Of a stretch of 64,000 bases of DNA, positions 25,973 to 34,638 are shown one piece after another. The stretch covers positions 32,723 to 96,722 of the forward strand of contig JAHBVJ010000032.1 of the NCBI GenBank assembly GCA_019637615.1. The letters run 5' to 3'. Below the pieces are notes generated by a model. That model searched no databases. It was given only the letters and a program-made list of their open reading frames with translations, and was not told where the DNA came from. The position numbers were made by a program, and so were the translations under genes. The stretch's first letter is position 1; every line of letters begins with the position of its first letter. This stretch comes from Anaerolineae bacterium. Its GTDB lineage: Bacteria; Chloroflexota; Anaerolineae; Aggregatilineales; UBA2796.

Positions 25973-27083
25973 TTACTCCAGCGGTGTATCTAGCATTGAA
26001 TTTGTCAACTGATCAATGCTGCTTTCTTTCTCAACCCATGCACTATCATTCACACCAAAATCAGCCTCGAAATTTTGCAGTCGCCCAAATGATAAAAGCG
26101 GATAAACGGGAGTAAAGATGTCGCCAGTTTCTGTAAGATAACATACCCATGCTCGAACCTGTCCTAAGATTGCTCCGTTTCGTTCAAGTTTTTTGATTCC
26201 GCTCATCAAAACTTCGTAATTAAAGTGTAAATCGTAACCATTAGTAGTGAAATGATATGTGGGTGTAATTTCTAGATACCATAGTTCATCATAACGTTTG
26301 AAATGACCTTTGAAGGCAAAGTGACGGTAATAGTAAGGATTACCATTCTGAACGAAAGTACTTGCACCAAAAACTATCTTTTCAGTTTTGCGTTTTCCGG
26401 GTTGATAGTGATATATGCGGTTAGAAAGATCAGGAGTTGCTTTGAAATGATAATAGTCCTTCTCGCGGAAGTATCTTAAGTCACCACGAACCTTTGCTTG
26501 CACACATTTATTCAATAGAAAGACAAACTCACGTTGTTTTGCCTCATTTCTTGACGATGCCCATTCTTCTGTAGGTATTTCTTCAATTGAATCTTGATCG
26601 CATAATTTAACCCAATTAGGCGAATCAAAATTACGAAAAGATAAAAGCGTGTTTCCAACTAATGACCACTCATTTTGTTGATGATTTAATTGTCGTAGTT
26701 TTTCAGCTATCTCTTTGGGATTTTTGACCAACGCAGTAGCAACATACATAGTGCTTGGATAACTCTGCACTGATAACAGATTACTGGTGAGTGATTCGGA
26801 TTTAGGTATTGGAGGGTGATAAACCCCTCTAAACTCAGGTAGGAGTGGAGCGATGAAATCAATAAGCTGTTCTGCCGGAATAAAAAATGCTGTCCGCATT
26901 GACGGCTCGGTATCTGCCGATACGATCAACCCCAATACAATACCATGTTCCTCACTCCACACTGGCGTACCGCTGAATCCTTGTTCAACAAAATACCCGA
27001 ACGCTTTTGTATCTTCAATCTGTATACGTCCATTAGCAACACGACCCTTTACGTAACCTGAAATCCAAATTCCGTTTGGATAT
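25973..27083 (-). pseudogene. Protease-APAZ effector, C-terminal part (Ser active site and APAZ domain)
   Basis: This is the distal part of a gene split by an insertion element. The frame is open from the element's edge at 27083, and a GTG at 26962 could start a 329-residue product. The first residues read YVKGRVANGRIQIED and then FVEQGFSGTPVWSEE, where GFSGTP fits the catalytic serine loop of trypsin-like proteases, followed by VLGLIVSAD. The last two thirds match the APAZ domain, the part that binds short Argonautes in place of a PAZ/N region. They include YYYRHFAFKGHFKRYDELW, YLEITPTYHFTTNGYDL and SGIKKLERNGAILGQVRAW. Joined to the 28024-28397 segment it gives one protein of about 493 residues. 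Confidence 0.85.
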
Positions 27084-28023
27084 GAACTGATTCAGACTTT
27101 CATGGCAAATAGGTGACGCAGGTTAATCAAAGCAAAAGCGAGATGATGCCCTGCCAAGAAATTAGCATCCTTGCGGTCAAAACGAAGCAGTAGAGCACGA
27201 AACTTGTCAATCCAAGCAAACGAGCGCTCACTGACGAAACGAACTTTGTAGACCTCAGCGTTAAATAGCCGCTTACGTCCACGCTTGACCGATTTTCGGT
27301 TGCGTTTGTTTTCAGCCATGTTGGGCACCACCTGATGATTGAAACAGACTTTGCGGGCTTCTTTGGTGTCAAAAGCACTATCCGCATTGAAAAGGGCACC
27401 AGCAATAACCAATCCTATGTGCTTCATGGCTTTGAATGCACTTTGAAGATGGGCTTTGAGCTGAAACGCATCGTTATGGTTACCAGCTATGATACCTGTG
27501 GAAGCCACCACATAGCCGTTGCTATCGGTAATGGGCAAAATATTGCTGGTCTTCGCCCGTTTGCGAGCTTGGTACGCCACACTTTCCCCACCTTTCTTGG
27601 CAATGGCATGACTACCATCCAAATTCATCTGGTGCAAGTCTAGTTCATCCTTGATGCGCCCAATACTTTCTTGCCAAACCTTCTCCAAACTGCCATCTGT
27701 ACTCCATTTGCGCCAATGGTCATAGACCGCTTGCCAACTTGGTTGGTTATGTCGCTGGCGCTCTGCCGCCTCATGCGACACTGGTAAGCGATCCCACTGA
27801 CAGCCTGTATGCAGGCGGTACAACAGCAAGTTGAATATCCCCTGCAGCGGTGTCTTACTCACATACCCCCGCCGCGCTGTCGTCAAATACGGCAAGATGT
27901 AGTCCCTAAACTGGTCTTCAGTTACACTTTCTGGGATGGTGCTCATGCTTGGTTACTCTTTGGTCGGAGTTTTCTCAATCATGACGCACCCTCTTTTCTT
28001 TCTCAATATGTCTGAATCAGTTC
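27084..28023 (-). mobile_element. IS5-family insertion sequence, 940 bp
   Basis: The element is bounded by 14-base perfect inverted repeats GAACTGATTCAGAC and GTCTGAATCAGTTC. A three-base direct repeat TAT flanks it (27081-27083 and 28024-28026). It contains one intact transposase gene. Removing the element with one TAT restores a single uninterrupted reading frame across the protease-APAZ gene, which proves where it inserted and suggests the insertion is recent. Confidence 0.93.
27092..27946 (-). CDS. IS5-family DDE transposase
   Basis: This is a 284-residue single-frame transposase. The N-terminal part (YILPYLTTARRGYVSKT, LLYRLHTGCQWDRLP) is the family's DNA-binding domain. The catalytic acids are in MNLDGSHAIAKKGG, FNADSAFDTKEA and VSERSFAWIDKFRALLLRFD, so all three are intact. 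It fills nearly the whole element, with the stop eight bases from the left inverted repeat. It is full length with no frameshift, so the element may still be active. Confidence 0.94.
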   Translation of the reverse strand: MSTIPESVTEDQFRDYILPYLTTARRGYVSKTPLQGIFNLLLYRLHTGCQWDRLPVSHEAAERQRHNQPSWQAVYDHWRKWSTDGSLEKVWQESIGRIKDELDLHQMNLDGSHAIAKKGGESVAYQARKRAKTSNILPITDSNGYVVASTGIIAGNHNDAFQLKAHLQSAFKAMKHIGLVIAGALFNADSAFDTKEARKVCFNHQVVPNMAENKRNRKSVKRGRKRLFNAEVYKVRFVSERSFAWIDKFRALLLRFDRKDANFLAGHHLAFALINLRHLFAMKV

Positions 28024-28397
28024 TATATAATAGGAAAACCGTAAGCCTTAAATGCTTGGAAGTCTTTCAATGCAACGTCTGAAATTCGCGCAGGAATTGC
28101 ATCTGTGGGAATTTCTCCGCTTATTTCTAAAACGGCGATGTCACTAGGATGATCATCAGATTTAGGTTTCCAAATAACGACTTTTGCATCGAGAAGTGGC
28201 GTATTTTTCAAAAACGGGAATTGAACGTGAATGGTATCTTGTGGCGTATTCTGCGATTTACCGTCCATATCAAGGGCAGCCGCAATTACATGAGCACACG
28301 TTAATATGTGTTTCTTGCTAACTAAGCATCCACCCCCGACCGAGCTTGAAGATTCTCGATGCGTGATTTTAACAATCGCGTGATCAATCAACGCCAT
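28024..28397 (-). pseudogene. Protease-APAZ effector, N-terminal part (trypsin-like His and Asp)
   Basis: This is the proximal part of the split gene, 124 residues before the insertion element brings a TAG. It has the core of a trypsin-like serine protease: IVKITHRESSSSVGGGCLVS, the catalytic histidine 36 in ILTCAHVIAAA and the catalytic aspartate 86 in SDIAVLEISG. The serine lies beyond the insertion, at reconstructed position 161. There is no signal peptide, so the protein is cytoplasmic, as an Argonaute partner should be. It is the first gene of a protease-APAZ/short-Argonaute operon and is transcribed divergently from a Trypco1-like gene. Confidence 0.85.
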
Positions 28398-28460
28398 TAA
28401 CGGTCATCCTGCACATTTCGGGTTATATTGGTTTCGATAGCTACAATGACAATACGCTAC

Positions 28461-28496
28461 ATTATAGATAAGTCGATTAGTAAGATTAATTATACT
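28461..28496. promoter_or_regulatory. Divergent promoter region of the Argonaute island
   Basis: The 128 bases between the two divergent starts are very A+T-rich. A TATAAT lies at 28461-28466 on the minus strand, facing the protease-APAZ gene, and a TATACT at 28491-28496 on the plus strand, facing the Trypco1-like gene. The -35 boxes are weak on both sides. Confidence 0.4.
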
Positions 28497-28525
28497 TCGA
28501 TACGCTTGTGCTAGGGAGACTCAAA

Positions 28526-28855
28526 ATGCCATTTACGATCTATGTTGACGACGATACGCCAATCTTAATACGACTCAAAAAGCAACGAGGCGAACAAGAA
28601 GTAGCTTTAGCGAATGATGTACTAAGTAAATCGGCTGAAGCACTTGATAATGGGTTAGCTACTATCTTTGGAATGTCTAAACGAATTGTAGCTACGGTAA
28701 GAGCTATTCCAATTGTCGAAAGACCTACGGAAGTTGAAGTAACCTTTGGGTTAGAACTGACTACCGATGCAAAGGCATTTGTTATTAATGCAGGTGTAGA
28801 TACACAGATTAATGTCACATTAAAATGGAAACAACAGCCGGAGAAGAACGAATAA
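28526..28855 (+). CDS. Trypco1-like (trypsin-co-occurring) small protein
   Basis: This 109-residue protein has ATG 28526 preceded by AGGGAG. It starts with a beta strand IYVDDDTPILIRL, then a helix, and ends with the segment PTEVEVTFGLELTTDAKAF followed by QINVTLKWK. That ending matches the CU044_2847/Trypco1 family, known from genome surveys as small proteins found beside trypsin-like proteases in conflict systems. The match is by memory of the pattern. It is divergent from the protease-APAZ gene and shares its A+T-rich composition. An adaptor, inhibitor or substrate role for the protease is possible, none shown. Confidence 0.72.
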   Translation: MPFTIYVDDDTPILIRLKKQRGEQEVALANDVLSKSAEALDNGLATIFGMSKRIVATVRAIPIVERPTEVEVTFGLELTTDAKAFVINAGVDTQINVTLKWKQQPEKNE

Positions 28856-29057
28856 AATGCGGGCAGTGTTACAAGTGACATTGTGATATGGCGCGGGGTG
28901 CAGCAGTTCAAGCATCACAGGAGTCCCGCTACTTCTATGTTAAAGGTGCGTTCGTCGGACGTACTGAGACACTGATCAACGTCGTGAAATAGGCACGCGT
29001 AATTCCAAGCAGCCTAAACGACTAATCTGTTAGGTTCACATTGATCCACATGAGATG

Positions 29058-29084
29058 AAAAGGCGTCTGTATGGGATGCCTTTT
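29058..29084. terminator. Bidirectional terminator between the island and the carbohydrate locus
   Basis: AAAAGGCGTC and GGATGCCTTTT pair around a short loop, with T-runs on both strands. It lies after the Trypco1-like gene on plus and 39 bases after the oxidoreductase stop on minus. Confidence 0.65.
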
Positions 29085-29122
29085 CCGTTGATTTCTAGTA
29101 ACCGGGGATTGATTTCACGTGC

Positions 29123-30187
29123 TCACCCGATCCGAATATTGGCCTGTTCCAGCGGTCTGGTGCATTCCACCGCCGTGCGCAGGCTCGTCAGCCCTGCCTC
29201 ACCCGTGACCGCCAACGGTTCGTCGGGATGTCGTATCGTTCGCGCCAGATCGCGCATCCCCGCTTGGATGCTGCGCCGGTACAGCGCCGATTTTCCATCA
29301 GGATCGTAAGCCAGCGCGCGGAACTGTCCGTTCGGCAGCGTCTCCAACTTCGTCACACCGGGCAAAAACGGACGCCACGCCGCCTGATCAACGTTGGTCA
29401 GCAGTTCCAGCGAGGTCGGCACCCATTCGCGCAGCGTCACGTAGCCGCGCTCGAAGGTCAGGATCACGGTCGTCTGCTCGGTATCGCCGCCCTTATCGAA
29501 GGCGTGATAGCAGTGCGCGGCGACATCGCCATAGCGCAGCAGCGCCTCGACCCGATCCGTCGCCCCGTCCGCGCGCTGATACGCGGTCGTCGCCAGCACT
29601 TCGCTCTGTGTGCCCGCCACCCACGCGAAGGCATCGAAGAAATGCACGCCATGCTCGATCCAGATGCCACCGCTTTTTCGCGCATCCCAGAACCAGTGCG
29701 TAGTCGGCAGCGATAACCCCGCCGCGTGATTGGCTAAATCCATATGCCGCAGCGGGCCGAGCACGCCGGAACGTGCTAGTTTCGCCGCCGCACCCCAGAA
29801 CGGATTCTGGCGCATGACGTAATCAACGGTCAGGTGTAACTGTTTTTCGGCGGCTGCATCTAGCAACTGCTGCCCTTCCTCCACCGTAACCGCCAGCGGC
29901 TTCTCACAAAATAGATGCTTGCCCGCCTTTAGCACCGCCAGCCCTTGCGACCCGTGCAGATAAGGCGGCGTGTTCAGCGCCACGATCTCGACGGCGGGAT
30001 CAGCCACCAGTGCATCCAGCGAGTCATAGCCCGTGGCATGATATTTTTCGGCAGCTTGCGCGACGATCTTCTTGTCCACGTCCGCCACCGCTGCGATGCT
30101 CACTTCGTCCATCGCTTGGAACGCGTCAAGGCAGAAGCGCCCGAACGCGCCCACGCCCACCAATCCGATCCCGACTTTTGAGGTCAT
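29123..30187 (-). CDS. Gfo/Idh/MocA-family NAD(P)-dependent sugar dehydrogenase
   Basis: This 354-residue oxidoreductase has an N-terminal Rossmann fold (GIGLVGVGAFGRFCLD, ending in AVADVD) and the EKP motif in LFCEKPLAVTVEE, whose lysine is catalytic. A C-terminal alpha/beta substrate domain contains GGIWIEHGVHFFDAF, with the conserved histidines of the family. Such enzymes oxidise sugars, sugar acids or inositols. It is the last gene of an apparent operon with a GH130 enzyme five bases upstream and sugar-transport genes further up, so the substrate is probably a sugar released by that system. Confidence 0.92.
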   Translation of the reverse strand: MTSKVGIGLVGVGAFGRFCLDAFQAMDEVSIAAVADVDKKIVAQAAEKYHATGYDSLDALVADPAVEIVALNTPPYLHGSQGLAVLKAGKHLFCEKPLAVTVEEGQQLLDAAAEKQLHLTVDYVMRQNPFWGAAAKLARSGVLGPLRHMDLANHAAGLSLPTTHWFWDARKSGGIWIEHGVHFFDAFAWVAGTQSEVLATTAYQRADGATDRVEALLRYGDVAAHCYHAFDKGGDTEQTTVILTFERGYVTLREWVPTSLELLTNVDQAAWRPFLPGVTKLETLPNGQFRALAYDPDGKSALYRRSIQAGMRDLARTIRHPDEPLAVTGEAGLTSLRTAVECTRPLEQANIRIG

Positions 30188-30192
30188 GATAG

Positions 30193-31086
30193 CTACCCAT
30201 TCCGCGCGTAGTCAATCGCGTCCGCCAGCGAGATCGTTGCCAAGCCGACCAAGCGATCCGCGCCCGCGTAGTACACGTAAATCTGATCGCCCACGACGAT
30301 GTTGGCACAGCTAAACAGCGCGTTCGCCACGTCGCCCTTCATCTCCCACGTTTCTTCCGGCTGGAAAATGAAACTCTTGGGACGGTGGATCACCTTGGTC
30401 GGATCGTCCAGATCGAGCAGCGCAATCGAGTGGCGATACACAATCGGATCGCCGTAGCCATGATAAAACAGCAGCCAGCCGTGCTCGGTCTTGATCGGCA
30501 GGCCGTTGCTGCCGATACTAACGGCATCCCACGGGTTATCGGGGCGTGGCGGCATCAGAATCTGGTGATCCGTCCAGTTGACCAGATCGTGGCTGAAGCC
30601 GATCCAGATATGCTTGCGGCGGCGGTGCAGGATGGCATACCGCCCGCCGATTTTTTCGGGGAACAGGATATGATCCTTATTCTCGGCGCGTTCCAACGGC
30701 CCCACGTCCTGCCATGTGATCAGGTTTTCCGAGCGCGCGATCATCGGATAGTAGCTGTTTTCGCCGTAACAGGTATACGTCATGTAAAACGCGCCGTCCA
30801 TCGGCGTCACGCGGGGATCTTCCACGCCGCGATAGTCCTCACGCCCGCGATGTGGGACGAGGACGGGCTGCTCCAGCCGATTCCACGACAGGCCGTCCGC
30901 GCTGACCGCATAGCCGATGCGCGAAACGTAGTCGTTGCCCTGTGCGCGGTAGTGCATATGAAACAGGCCGTTGTACTGCGTCACGGCGGGGTTGAAGACA
31001 TTCTTGCATTCCCACTCGTGCAGCGGATTCGGGTACAAAAACGGGCTTTGCGGATGCCGCTTCAACAGCTTATCGAAGTTGCTCAT
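30193..31086 (-). CDS. GH130 family beta-mannoside phosphorylase-like enzyme
   Basis: This 297-residue cytoplasmic protein has the five-bladed beta-propeller pattern of GH130, in which inorganic phosphate cleaves beta-mannosides to mannose 1-phosphate. Recognisable blade motifs are VFNPAVTQYNGLFHMHYRAQ, a catalytic-aspartate segment GVEDPRVTPMDG and WDAVSIGSNGLPIKTEHGW. It lies five bases before the dehydrogenase gene. A second GH130 is encoded at 40535 on the other strand. The exact mannoside is not determined. Confidence 0.87.
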   Translation of the reverse strand: MSNFDKLLKRHPQSPFLYPNPLHEWECKNVFNPAVTQYNGLFHMHYRAQGNDYVSRIGYAVSADGLSWNRLEQPVLVPHRGREDYRGVEDPRVTPMDGAFYMTYTCYGENSYYPMIARSENLITWQDVGPLERAENKDHILFPEKIGGRYAILHRRRKHIWIGFSHDLVNWTDHQILMPPRPDNPWDAVSIGSNGLPIKTEHGWLLFYHGYGDPIVYRHSIALLDLDDPTKVIHRPKSFIFQPEETWEMKGDVANALFSCANIVVGDQIYVYYAGADRLVGLATISLADAIDYARNG

Positions 31087-31181
31087 CGATCATTCGTATC
31101 CTTCTAGAGAAATTCAGGTACACACCTTATGCAATATGCACTTTGCCTGCCGCGATAACGGTGAAATTAGTTCCACGTTAT

Positions 31182-31230
31182 CCCTCGGTTCCCCCTCGTT
31201 GCGAAGCGGAGAGGGGGTCAGGGGGTGAGG
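31182..31230. repeat. Short intergenic G/C-run repeat element
   Basis: A C-run CCCCCTC and a G-run GAGGGGG flank a short loop, followed by TCAGGGGGTGAGG. Elements of this wording are common as dispersed repeats in cyanobacterial and Chloroflexota genomes. No second copy is in this window. Confidence 0.4.
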
Positions 31231-31268
31231 TTGCATAAAGCCAGTTCGGTACACAAGGCAATCGCATT

Positions 31269-31293
31269 GACTAAGGACTAAGCACCCAGCACT
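31269..31293 (-). repeat. AGTGCTxAGT-type short repeat, site A
   Basis: On the minus strand the sequence reads AGTGCTGGGTGCTTAGTCCT then TAGT, a run of GTGCTNAG-like units. It resembles the longer arrays at 52182, 55263 and 55459. It touches the stop of the 805-residue gene. Confidence 0.45.
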
Positions 31294-33709
31294 ATTCTTC
31301 TGTCCAACTTGACTCACCGCTCAGAGTGTTATACGTCAACGTGATCAGGCGATTATCAGGCAGCTTGAACGTGCGCTTGGCGACGGCGGGCTGCAAATAG
31401 AAGGCGTCGAGCTTGCTGCGTCCACCACCCGCGCCCGCGAAGGCATAGGTGATCGTATGCGTGCCTTTGGAGAGGAACACGGGCGATTTCCATGCCAGAT
31501 CGAGCCACCAGTAATCATCGTCGGGAGATACACTTTGCTCGATCACGGTCGGCGCGTCTTGATCGATCTGCACGCGCAGCAGCACGGGTTCGTCGTCGCC
31601 ACTCGCCATTTGATCCGCCGCCGAGGGATCGCTGAGCAGCACGGGCAGCAGATTCGAGACCACATCAGGATCGCGTCCGGTCAAGTCCATGAATGAGTTA
31701 CCGCCGATGCCGCGTCCGACTTCCAGCCCGATTGGTTTGCCCGCCACTGGCTCGATGCCCAACGATTTCCACGGAATCGCTGCTTCGTATACGTAGCCGC
31801 CTTCTTGCGCTTGCCACATCATCGTTGCCCCTTTGACGAATCCGCTGCCCGTCCAGTTCCAAATTTGGGGGCCATCGGTGGTTTGGGCAAAGGTGAACTT
31901 GGAGGAAATCCGCTGCGCATCGGGGCCAGTGCTCATGTAGAACCACAGCGCGTCGTCATGCCACACGTTGCTCAAGGTATAACCCTGCACATGTTCAGGA
32001 TCGCGCACGCTGGCGGCGATGTACAAATTATCGGCGTCCCACTGCAATTGGATCGCGTGGCTGTCCGTCTCCGGCCCTTGCCACGCGCCGACGCCGCGCA
32101 AAAATTGAGCGCGGGTGTTGGATTTCAGCGCAGGGATCGACGCCCATTCGTCCAGCTTACCGTCGATGGTCGGGGGCGCGCTGGTGCGGATGGCGCGGGC
32201 GACATCGGCGGCCTGTTTACTGCTCAAGCGCATATGCGCCACGTACACCAGATAGTCACCGGGTTGTGTGATCTCGGTAGTGAGCGCCATCACGTCGCCC
32301 TTCGCCAAGCCCACGTAGCGCCCGTCGCTGATGTTGGACTCGCCCGTCCATGTGCCTGTGTAGTAGAGCGGATCGCCAGCGATGCGGTCACCACGCTCGG
32401 CCTCCAAAAGCTGCCACGGCGTGCTTCTGACGGCTTGCGCCTTCAGGTACTGGTTCGCCAGCGGTTCATCAGCGATGGCTTGGATCGACATCAGCCCTTC
32501 GATGGTCGATTCCGCGCCGGCGTTGCGATTCACGCGCCAGCTCACGGGGCCGTTGATGCCGTCAAAGACGCGTCCCGTCGCCGGATCGTACATTTGCACG
32601 CCCGCCATGTTATTGCCGAACAGCCAACTGGCGGCGAGTCCGGCATATTTCGCGTATTTCTCGTCGCCCGTCGCGCGGTAGAGCGCCATGTAACCTTCAA
32701 CAAGCATGTTCGTACCATACGCGATCTGACCCAAGCGATCCGGCACTACGCTCATATCGCGGAAGCGCTCAAAGGCGAGCTGGCGTAGCATGAACGAGTC
32801 CGCGTCTTTGGCTGCCGACGCGATCCAGTCCTGATTCTTGAGCGCCATGCCCGCTACAGCGAGGGCGTGTACCATGTGTGCGCCCCAGTCATGCCAGTAG
32901 CCCGGTGCGCTGGCAGCTTCGGGATGCATCCCGAACGGGTAGGCGTAGTGGTTGCCGAGCCGATAGGCCGCCACGCCATCCGCGATCTTGGTCATCACGT
33001 CGGCGGTGGTTTCGTTCGGGCGAGTCTGGTAATACGCCGCCAAGCCCAGCAGCGCGATGCTGGATTGATCCGAGGCATCGTTGGGCAGCCATGCGGGGAT
33101 TTTGTAGCCGTGCTTCTCGGTGAATTCACCGTAGCGCGTCATCGTTTTGGCGAGGGCGGCTTCGGTCAGTTGAAACGACTTCGCCAGTTCATCCGCATAG
33201 GCTTTGTCGGCGCTGTCGAAGACCCGCACGCCCTCACCGAGTGCCCACAGCCCGCGCATCGCCCACCACGTCAGGCTTTTGTAGCTCGTCCCGCCCGTTT
33301 CGTTGATCTTGCCGTCGCGGTTGAAAACAAAATTATAGAATTCACCGTCCGGCGTTTGCATGTAGCGCACGAATTCCAAGCAGCGCCGCGCCAGATCGAG
33401 CGACTCCGCCGATTTGGTGCGCTCGTAGTCATGCAAAAAAACGATGGCAGCACGCGCTACGTCATCGATGGCGCTGATGCCCTCGCCCGCCGCATCTACC
33501 CATTTGTAATCCGGCGCTTCCGAGTAAATATGCACAATCGCCATCTCGCGCCCGTCGATGGTGACAGGTTCGGTCAGAAACTTCAGATGATCGAGGTTGA
33601 CCAGTGAGGCCAACGGATCGGACTGCGCGTTGATTGGTACGTTCATCATCACCATCGACACGATCAACAGGCTCAGAGCAGCAATGATCGGGATGCGTCG
33701 CGGGAACAT
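31292..33709 (-). CDS. Large secreted protein with helical-barrel and CBM9-like domains
   Basis: This 805-residue protein begins with a signal peptide (IIAALSLLIVSMVMMNVPINAQ). The first half (about residues 60-430) is alpha-helical with repeated W, Y and G positions, suggesting an (alpha/alpha)6 barrel as in polysaccharide lyases and GH88/GH105-type enzymes. From about 510 to 700 it has a CBM9/DOMON-like carbohydrate-binding domain (PTIDGKLDEWASIPAL, LQWDADNLYIAASVRD). A beta-sandwich follows to the end. No catalytic motif is certain. It sits three bases after a sugar-transporter permease gene, so it likely binds or degrades the polysaccharide imported by that transporter. Confidence 0.75.
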   Translation of the reverse strand: MFPRRIPIIAALSLLIVSMVMMNVPINAQSDPLASLVNLDHLKFLTEPVTIDGREMAIVHIYSEAPDYKWVDAAGEGISAIDDVARAAIVFLHDYERTKSAESLDLARRCLEFVRYMQTPDGEFYNFVFNRDGKINETGGTSYKSLTWWAMRGLWALGEGVRVFDSADKAYADELAKSFQLTEAALAKTMTRYGEFTEKHGYKIPAWLPNDASDQSSIALLGLAAYYQTRPNETTADVMTKIADGVAAYRLGNHYAYPFGMHPEAASAPGYWHDWGAHMVHALAVAGMALKNQDWIASAAKDADSFMLRQLAFERFRDMSVVPDRLGQIAYGTNMLVEGYMALYRATGDEKYAKYAGLAASWLFGNNMAGVQMYDPATGRVFDGINGPVSWRVNRNAGAESTIEGLMSIQAIADEPLANQYLKAQAVRSTPWQLLEAERGDRIAGDPLYYTGTWTGESNISDGRYVGLAKGDVMALTTEITQPGDYLVYVAHMRLSSKQAADVARAIRTSAPPTIDGKLDEWASIPALKSNTRAQFLRGVGAWQGPETDSHAIQLQWDADNLYIAASVRDPEHVQGYTLSNVWHDDALWFYMSTGPDAQRISSKFTFAQTTDGPQIWNWTGSGFVKGATMMWQAQEGGYVYEAAIPWKSLGIEPVAGKPIGLEVGRGIGGNSFMDLTGRDPDVVSNLLPVLLSDPSAADQMASGDDEPVLLRVQIDQDAPTVIEQSVSPDDDYWWLDLAWKSPVFLSKGTHTITYAFAGAGGGRSKLDAFYLQPAVAKRTFKLPDNRLITLTYNTLSGESSWTEE

Positions 33710-33712
33710 GCG

Positions 33713-34636
33713 TTAGCCTTTCACAGCACCCACATTGATGCCATCTAAGAACTGCTTTTGGGTTAGGAAATAGATAATCAGCACGGGAATCGCCATCATG
33801 GTCGTCAGCGCCATCATGTAATGCCACTGCGGCGCTTCCTTCGACAGCGATTGATCGAAGAAGCGCACCGCCAACGCCAGCGGGAAGGTTTGCGTCGTGC
33901 TCAGGTACAGCAGCGGCCCCTGAAAGTTATTCCAGTTGCCCTGAAACGACAGCACGCCGATTGCTAACATGATCGGGCGGATCAGCGGCAGCATGATGTA
34001 GCGGTACACCTGCACCACGCTCGCGCCGTCGATGATGGCGGCTTCCTCGATCTCACGCGGGATCGAGAGGAAGAACTGCCGCATCAGGAACACGTACAAC
34101 GGCCCCCACGCGAACAGCGAAGGCCACGTCAGCGGATCGTAGGTGTTGAGCAAGCCGAGCTGCTTCCAGATCAGGAACCCCGGCACGCGGGTGACGATAC
34201 CGGGGATCATCACCGTCGCCAGCATAATCGTGAACAGCGTGTTTTGCCCGCGCCATTTGAAGCGCGAGAAGCCGTACGCCACCAGCGACGCGCTGAAAAT
34301 TTCCCCGAACATCGCCAGCAGCGTGATGAACAGCGTGTTGCCGATGATGCGCCAGAAGGTCATCCCCGGCGCGATGGACGACATCTTCGTCCACACGTCG
34401 ATGTAATTCTGCGGGATGGCGGGGTTCGGGATCAGGTTGATTTCGGTGGTAAATAGCTGCTCAGGCGTTTTCAGCGAGGTGGACACCATCCATAGGAAAG
34501 GCACCAGCACAATCGCCGCCCCGAGCACCAACAAGGCATAGATGATCACTTGGCGGATCAAGTAGCGGCGCTGGTTAGCGGCGGGGGGATCGCTCAGTAA
34601 CAAACTGCGGGCTTGAGTGGAGGCATTGGTGGTCAT
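33713..34636 (-). CDS. Carbohydrate ABC transporter permease (MalG/CUT1 family)
   Basis: This is a 307-residue inner-membrane permease with six hydrophobic helices. The loop that contacts the ATPase reads EIEEAAIIDGASVVQVYRYIMLPLIRP, the EAA motif of CUT1 permeases. The N-terminal half has the typical PFLWMVSTSLKTPEQLF. It follows the partner permease gene by two bases. No ATPase gene is in the cluster, which is common because CUT1 systems often share one MsmK/UgpC-type ATPase. Confidence 0.93.
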   Translation of the reverse strand: MTTNASTQARSLLLSDPPAANQRRYLIRQVIIYALLVLGAAIVLVPFLWMVSTSLKTPEQLFTTEINLIPNPAIPQNYIDVWTKMSSIAPGMTFWRIIGNTLFITLLAMFGEIFSASLVAYGFSRFKWRGQNTLFTIMLATVMIPGIVTRVPGFLIWKQLGLLNTYDPLTWPSLFAWGPLYVFLMRQFFLSIPREIEEAAIIDGASVVQVYRYIMLPLIRPIMLAIGVLSFQGNWNNFQGPLLYLSTTQTFPLALAVRFFDQSLSKEAPQWHYMMALTTMMAIPVLIIYFLTQKQFLDGINVGAVKG

Positions 34637-34638
34637 CG

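Noticed and set aside
28888..28992. A 34-codon open frame (reads RYFYVKGAFVGRTETLINVV) just right of the Trypco1-like gene
   Set aside because: It has an ATG but no clear ribosome-binding site, and the length is within chance. It may be the tail of a lost gene, but nothing supports calling it.
31800..33600. Long open frames antisense to the 805-residue secreted protein
   Set aside because: High G+C third positions create antisense frames. The minus-strand product has a signal peptide and domain pattern, and the antisense products do not.
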